DNA from: Impatiens glandulifera
Taxonomy: Eukaryota > Streptophyta > Magnoliopsida > Ericales > Balsaminaceae
Length of the DNA: 64,000 bases
Reading direction: 5' to 3'
Assembly (NCBI RefSeq): GCF_907164915.1
Contig: NC_061867.1
Span: 29,943,751 to 30,007,750 of the forward strand
A model generated the notes under the pieces. It searched no databases and was not told the origin of the DNA. It worked only from the letters and a program-made list of their open reading frames with translations. The translations under genes and the position numbers were made by a program. Positions 57,959 to 64,000 of the stretch are shown in pieces; the stretch's first letter is position 1; every line of letters begins with the position of its first letter.

Positions 57959-58260
57959 TATTTTGAAGCCTCGAAATTGAACCAACAGATGCACAAACAC
58001 GTATGCATATATATATATAATAATAATACAACCAGCTGAACGAATCTAAATCACATGGAAGAGTTCCAGATGAAGGAGACGAAGCCCAAGTTGATCAAAT
58101 TCACAGACAGCTAGAGTTCGAAACTTCCTTTCGAGTTGAAAGTTAGATTCTTAGAGAAAGAAAGAGAGAGAGAATAGAGATTCACGCAGAGATGTATATA
58201 ATTGATTGAGAGAGAGAGAGAGATTGAAGACATAGATGGAGGATGGATGTGTGATGAAAC
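57959..58260 (-). promoter_or_regulatory. putative promoter and leader of the response regulator
   Basis: On the minus strand a TATATA word near 58196-58201 lies about 240 bases before the ATG. It is flanked on both sides by CT-repeat tracts (complement of GAGAGAGAGAGAG at 58208-58222 and of AAAGAAAGAGAGAGAGA at 58158-58174), typical of plant core promoters and leaders. The start site is not defined. Confidence 0.4.
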
Positions 58261-59735
58261 AAAACTCAATTTCGGGTTTCCATTTTTACTAAAATGAATT
58301 ATTATTATTATTATTATATATTTGTTTTATTTTTAAACAGTAAACATGTGGGGCCATTCTCTCCGCTGAGTGTGGATCCAGCTCATGAATAACTTTATAT
58401 TTTATTTATTAAATCGTGTTTACAAGTGATATTTAGCCTATTTTAATATTAAAATTGTCAATTTTATTTATTACATAATTTAAATTATCAATTAATATAT
58501 TTTTAGAATTATTTCAATTTATGTATATGTATATATAATAATAGTTTCTATATTAAAATTTAACAAAATAATATATAAAAAAGTAAACAAAAGATTTTGT
58601 CATCTAATTATTTATGGGAAGAATAAAATGTTTAAATAATGTAACTGATTTCACAATATAATCATAAAAATATCTGTATAATAATGATTAATTAAATTTT
58701 AGATTGATTACTTTTAAAGGTTTTTAAATTTTGAATTTAAATTTTATAATATATTTTTAAATTTAGAAGATTAGAAATTATTCATGGTTTATTTATTTTA
58801 ATATTGAAATTATCAAGTTTATTAAATAAAATCTATTTTATAAAAATAATACAGACAATTTAAATTATTAAATAAAAGTATAATTCAGCAATTAATATGC
58901 TTTATAGTATTATTTCAATTTATATATATATTTTTATTAATAAATATTCTAGTTATTATCTTGAAATTAAAAAAATAATAATAAATTAATTAAATATTTT
59001 TACATATCTCAATTATTTATTTATGGAGTGAATAATATGTTTAAATGATATAATCTTAAGAGTATCTCTATAATAATCATTAAAAAAATCAAATTTATTA
59101 CCTTTTTTAGTTTTTTAAAATTTTGAATTTAAACTTTATAATAAATATTTTTTTTTGTTTACAAAGTTACAGGTCTGAATAATGATTTTTATATTATTTT
59201 AATATTAAAAATATAAATTTTATTAAAAAATGTTATTTTATAAATTTCAATATGATTTATAGATAAGATTGAAATTATAAAATAAAATTATAATTTAATT
59301 CAAATAATATACTTTTAATATTATTTCAATTTATATATATAATTAATGTTAGTTATTATCTTGAAATTTAACCAAATAATATTAGAAAAAAATAAATATT
59401 TTCCTATCACAATTCTTTATATGATTAATAAAAATTGTAAATAATGTACCCAATCTTTCTATATAATCTTAAGATATCTGTATAATAATAATAATTAATT
59501 AAATTTTAGATTGATTACTTTAAAAGTTTTTAAATTTTGAATTTAAATTTTTTAATGTGTTTTTGAATTTATAAGATTAAATATTACTCACTAATATGGT
59601 TTAGTTATTTAATTATCAATTAAATTTATTAAATAAAATCTATTTTATAAAAATCAACATCTTTTACAGACACAATTTAAATTATCAAATAAAAGTATAA
59701 TTCATTGAATTAATATGCTTTTTAGTATTATTTCA

Positions 59736-59766
<31 letters not shown>

Positions 59767-61273
59767 TATGCTAGTTATTATCTTGAAATTTAACAAAATA
59801 ATAAATAAATAAAATATTTGTAGATATCTCAATTATTTATTTATGGAGTGAATAATATGTTTAAATGATTTAATCTAATTTTATTATATAATCTTAAGAG
59901 TATCTCTATAATAATCATTAAAAAAAATCAAATTTATTAACCTCTTAGTTTTAAATTTTTTTGAATTTAAACTTGATAATAAATATTTTTATCTTATTTT
60001 TTTTCTTACAAAGTTAATGTCTAAATAATGATTTTTATATTATTTTAATATTAAAAATATAAATTTTATTAAAAAACATTATTTCATAAAATTCAATATG
60101 ATATATAGATAGGATTGAAATTGTAAAATAAAATTATAATCTAATTCAAATTAAAGGTTTTTAAATTTTGAATTTATATTTTTTAATATATTTTTGAATT
60201 TATATGATTAAATATTACTCACCAATATGGTTTATTTATTTTACTTATTAATTTAATTTATTAATTAAAATCTATTCGATAAAAATCAACATCTTTTACA
60301 AACACAATTTAAATGATCAAATAAAAGTATAATTCATTCAATTATTATGCTTTTTAGTATTATTTCAATTACTATATATTTTTCATTAATAAATATGTTG
60401 GTTAGTATCTTGAAATTTAACAAAATAATTAATAAATAAATAAAATAAACAAAATATTTTTACATATCTTAATTATTTATGGAGTGAACAATATGTTTAA
60501 ATAATGTAAATCTAATTTTATTCTATAATCTTAAGAGTATCTTTATAATAATCATTAATTAAATTTATTACCTTTTTAAGTGTATAAAATATTTGAATTT
60601 AAACTTTATAATAAATATTTTGTTTTGTTTTGTTTAAAACTTTACATTTTGTATAATGATTTTTTTATTAAAATTATAAATTTTATTTATAAAATTCAAT
60701 ATGATTTATAGATACGATTTAGATTATTGAATAAAATTATAATCTCATTCAATTAATATATTTTTAATATTATTTCAATTTATTTATAATTATAATAATA
60801 AGTATGCTAGTTATTATCTTGAAATTTAACAAAATAATAATAAAAATACATAAACACTTTTACCTTTCACAATTATTTGTAGGATGAATAAAAATTGTAA
60901 ACAATGTAACAAATTTTGCTATATAATAATCATTAATTAATTTTTTTTAACTTCTAAATAAAATTGTATATGTAAAAAAAGAGAAGATAATAACTTAAAT
61001 TATTACATTAAAGTCAAATCCTTCCTATCTAACTAAATAATAATTAAATTAATATTTTTTATAATATAATTAATATTTTTAAAATAATTCATTAATATTT
61101 TTAAATAATTATTTGTAAATAATTATTATTTACCTTATTTTTATTCATTTGCTTGAAATATATATTATTTATTAATGAAAGATAAAAAAAATTAAGTAAA
61201 TCAAATCCAACTTGTCAAATTAAACTTGTAAAATAAAATATAGTTCTATTTTGTATTATCAAATCAATCTTTT

Positions 61274-61291
61274 CGATGGATCGATCCATCG
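61274..61291. repeat. 18-bp perfect palindrome
   Basis: CGATGGATCGATCCATCG lies in the non-satellite interruption. It may be chance or a transposon relic. Confidence 0.6.
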
Positions 61292-61534
61292 GTTTAGTGA
61301 TACTGAAATCGCTTAAACCGTTATAATCAACTAGATATTTAAAAAATAAATATTAAATAAGCTAGAATCAAATATTTACGGTTACAAAATTAACCATTCT
61401 TAAAAAAAATGTTTTTCAAAAACGATTAAAATGACATATCTTACATTTTTCTCGAATTCCGAAAAACTGAGAGGAAAAACCGATATACTAAACTTGATTC
61501 GAGTTTTATTTGAAAGTAACTTGTCAGTTTGTTT

Positions 61535-61830
61535 TATTAGCCTATATTTCTCTCGAATCACGTAAAATAGGGTAGAAGACCAATCTAGCCAGAGTTGTGG
61601 TACCTAAAATGAGATTAAGAACCCAATATAAGTTTTAGCAAATTGACATACTTGCTCAATTAAATTAAGAGTCAATTAAATGTTTACAAATTATGAAAGA
61701 AAAGAAAAGAAATTTAATTTTTATTTTATAAATTTAATGGGAAAAAATCAACATTATAATAAACAATTGACATTTTAAAGGTGAAAATTATTACACTTTA
61801 AAATGAATTCAAACCTGAGCATAGTTTTAA
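61535..61830. repeat. dispersed repeat, copy 1
   Basis: TATTTCTCTCGAATCACGTA, then AGAGTTGT, AAGAGTCAATTAA, AATTATGAAAGAAA and TTATTACACTTTA-AATGAATT, in the same order and orientation as 63075-63420. The family is unknown. The GAGTCGTCACCTAATTA wording in the second copy recalls gypsy leader sequences. Confidence 0.6.
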
Positions 61831-62520
61831 ATGACCATTGAATGATTTTATTTAATAATTTTAATTGTATCTATAAATTTTATATTTATTACCTTTTTTA
61901 AGTTTATAGAAAGAATTGAATTTAAACTTTATATTAAATATTTTATTTTATTTTTTTTTAAATGTTAACATTTTGTATAATGATTTTTATATTATTTTAA
62001 TATTCTAATTATAATTTTTTTCCATAAAATTCAATATGATTTATAGATACGATTAAAATTATTAAATAAAATTATAATTTAATTCAATTAATATATTTTA
62101 AATATTATTTTAATTTATTTATATATATAATAAGTATGCTATTCATTATCTTGAAATTTAACAAAATAATAATAGAAAAAAAAACAGTTTTACCTATCAC
62201 AATTATTTGTAGGATGAATAAAAATTGTAAATAATGTAACAAATTTTGATATATAATAATCATTAATTAAATTTGTTAAACTTATAAATAAAATTGTATA
62301 TGTAAAAAAAGAGAAAATAATAAATTAAATTACTACTTTAAAATCAAATACTTTCTTACTAACTAAATAATAATCAAATTATTTTTTTATAATATCATTT
62401 ATGTTATTTTATTTTTTTTATAGTATAATTTATTATTTTTAAGTAACTCATTAATTTATTTAAATTTATAATATAAATTATTTAAATTTTTTTTATAAAT
62501 ATATTATTTTGAAATTTATA

Positions 62521-63074
62521 AAATACCACATACACAACAAAATATTATAAATAAAAGTTGACCCATTTATTTTTTTTAACTTTAGTATAAATTTGAGAGT
62601 TATTTACATAATTATCAATAAATTTGTTATTTATCTTATTTTTATTCATTTGCCCGAAATATTTTTTATTTATTAATAAGAGAATAAAAAATAAGTAAAT
62701 ATGTTGACATAAACCACTTGTCAATATGTGCATAACCGCATGGATAAGCTTACACTAACCCGTCAATTTGGGATCCAATCCGAGCTTTTCCTTAAGACGT
62801 ATCGGGAAGAAATTGGAATGTAATAATATCAATTCATTTAAAAGGTTGAATCAATAGGTCTTCAAATCCTTCATTTGATAAAATGGAAACCCCTCCTATT
62901 GGATGATCATGATAGCTCCCAAATATCGAAATTCTTGATCAATGCCCTAATCATTATACAAGAAACTTGTGTTACTATTAGGCTTTCCCCGGGGCGAAAC
63001 TTCGGTTGGTCTTGTTCGAGATCTTCGAACATATTCCAAGATTCAATGTGACTATTGTCACTTCCTGAATCCCT
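62521..63074. other. unassigned region
   Basis: AT-rich to 62740, then of mixed composition. The minus-strand frame from 63149 to 62907 ([20 protein letters not shown]) reads like a protein but matches nothing I know, and it overlaps the dispersed repeat. No gene is claimed. Confidence 0.35.
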
Positions 63075-63420
63075 TGACATATATATTTCTCGAATCTCGT
63101 AAAATGGGGTGAGATGACCACTCTTGCAAGAGTTGTCATACTTAAACATTAAACGTGGAACCGAATATAAGATTTAACAAAATTAACGTACTTAACTCTA
63201 TTAAGAGTCGTCACCTAATTAACTATTTAAAAATTATGAAAGAAATGAATTTTCAAAATTTTATTTATAGATTTATTGTTATGTGACAGGTGAAAAATTG
63301 TATTGGCGTTATGGCACACATGCTCGTCCAATGGGCGGTCTCTATTCTGAAACAATTAATCTTTTGAACGTGAAATTATTACACTTTAGAATGAATTCAA
63401 ACATAAGCATACATCTAAGG
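63075..63420. repeat. dispersed repeat, copy 2
   Basis: Second copy of 61535-61830, with about 60 extra bases (GGCGTTATGGCACACATGC region at 63300-63350) not present in the first. Confidence 0.6.
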
Positions 63421-64000
63421 TAATAGTTTATATCTAAAGGATCATGTCATTTCCTTTCCTAAACATAAGTTTTGGGTATACAAATTATTAGACGAGATTA
63501 AAAATAATAGCGTTATATGTGTTACTCATTGTGAGAGGGCAAAAACGATTTGTAATTGTTCAAAATAGGAAATGCAATGTATGATAATGTTGAATAAATA
63601 ATAAGAATCTTTAGAGAATATTTCTCATATTTTTTTGAGTTGTAAAACTCAAACTATGAATCTCTCAAAGTGCAAGAAAATTGAGAAAAATATCTCAAAC
63701 ATGACCTAAATATTGTAAAATTATTTATTTAGACTAAGAAAATTATTATAAGCCTTTTTTTATTTGTTTTCAGATTTTTAAAAAATTAATTGGATTTGAA
63801 AGAAATTTAAAACCCGAAAATTCCATTTAAAATACAAATAAGCTAAACCGAACAAGTCCTAGAAACTTTAGAATAAACTTAGGGACGAGGTTTGTGTGTG
63901 AACCGAACGAAACGGGTCGGGACGGAACTAATGAGAGTATTGGACCTCCATATGGATCCAAAAACCAGAGACAAATAGGGTTATTTCGATGCTATTCATA
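63421..64000. other. unassigned right end
   Basis: No gene, repeat or RNA was recognised in the last 580 bases. Confidence 0.4.

Larger units (their letters stand above)
58390..62520. repeat. AT-rich satellite, period about 400 bp (higher order about 800)
   Basis: The marker GTTATTATCTTGAAATTTAA is found near 58951, 59349, 59772, 60400 (variant), 60807 and 62140. A second marker, CTTAAGAGTATCTCTATAAT or a variant, lies near 59053, 59468, 59891 and 60531. Spacing is usually 385-425. Alternate monomers resemble each other more (58670 and 59468; 59053 and 59891), pointing to a two-monomer repeat near 800-840 bp. The array is interrupted at about 61140-61850 by non-satellite DNA. No genes. Confidence 0.75.

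Overview
This window is nuclear plant DNA. It is AT-rich, with long TA and TAA microsatellites, nested and decayed LTR retrotransposons, LINEs and DNA transposons. It holds one intact-looking intron-containing gene, a type-B cytokinin response regulator with six coding exons on the minus strand (54832-57958). The style is that of an asterid eudicot. A recurrent extra ORF beside the copia elements resembles, from memory, proteins common in Lamiales such as Gesneriaceae; this placement is an inference and weak.

Region by region: 1-9465 is built from SIRE/Maximus-like Ty1/copia remains. Pol relics lie at 1-830 (+) and 8300-9465 (-). Five copies of an extra 'env-position' ORF lie downstream of pol (three +, two -), and a clean 1.2-kb solo LTR (5263-6476) sits between 5-bp target duplications. 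A 56-bp minisatellite (9470-10012) and a 5'-truncated LINE (10203-12575) follow. 13060-14939 is a 714-bp tandem duplication overlapping a hAT-like non-autonomous element. 16720-18480 has a tandemly duplicated, coding-like but unidentified stretch. 18925-19138 is a broken DUF538 gene. 19540-22364 is a Mutator-like element with about 765-bp terminal inverted repeats, a 9-bp target duplication and captured exons of U1-70K with their splice sites. 22600-27390 is AT-rich and contains two copies of a palindromic MITE.

27393-28575 is a fragment of a Ty3/gypsy LTR. It is followed by the 3' end of another copia element (28580-29091), whose LTR holds a 45-bp repeat array. 30380-32990 is microsatellite-rich. 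33255-44250 is a degenerate plus-strand gypsy element (Tat/Ogre-like pol 35290-38708, long repeat-rich 3' region, 3' LTR from 41256). It abuts a truncated minus-strand relative (gag start 44266-45488, primer-binding site 45489-45505, LTR 45513-53165). That LTR was entered by a PIF/Harbinger-like foldback element made almost wholly of a degenerate 20-bp repeat in two inverted arms. The foldback was in turn entered by a LINE.

54500-58260 is the ARR-B gene with its leader. An AT-rich satellite with a period near 400 bp (58390-62520) begins within about 200 bp of its putative promoter. The last 1.5 kb is unassigned apart from one dispersed repeat. Apart from the response regulator, no gene here looks functional. 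The most unusual items are the 20-bp-repeat foldback, the U1-70K-carrying Mutator-like element, and the repeated association of the copia extra ORF with its own TATA-like leader.
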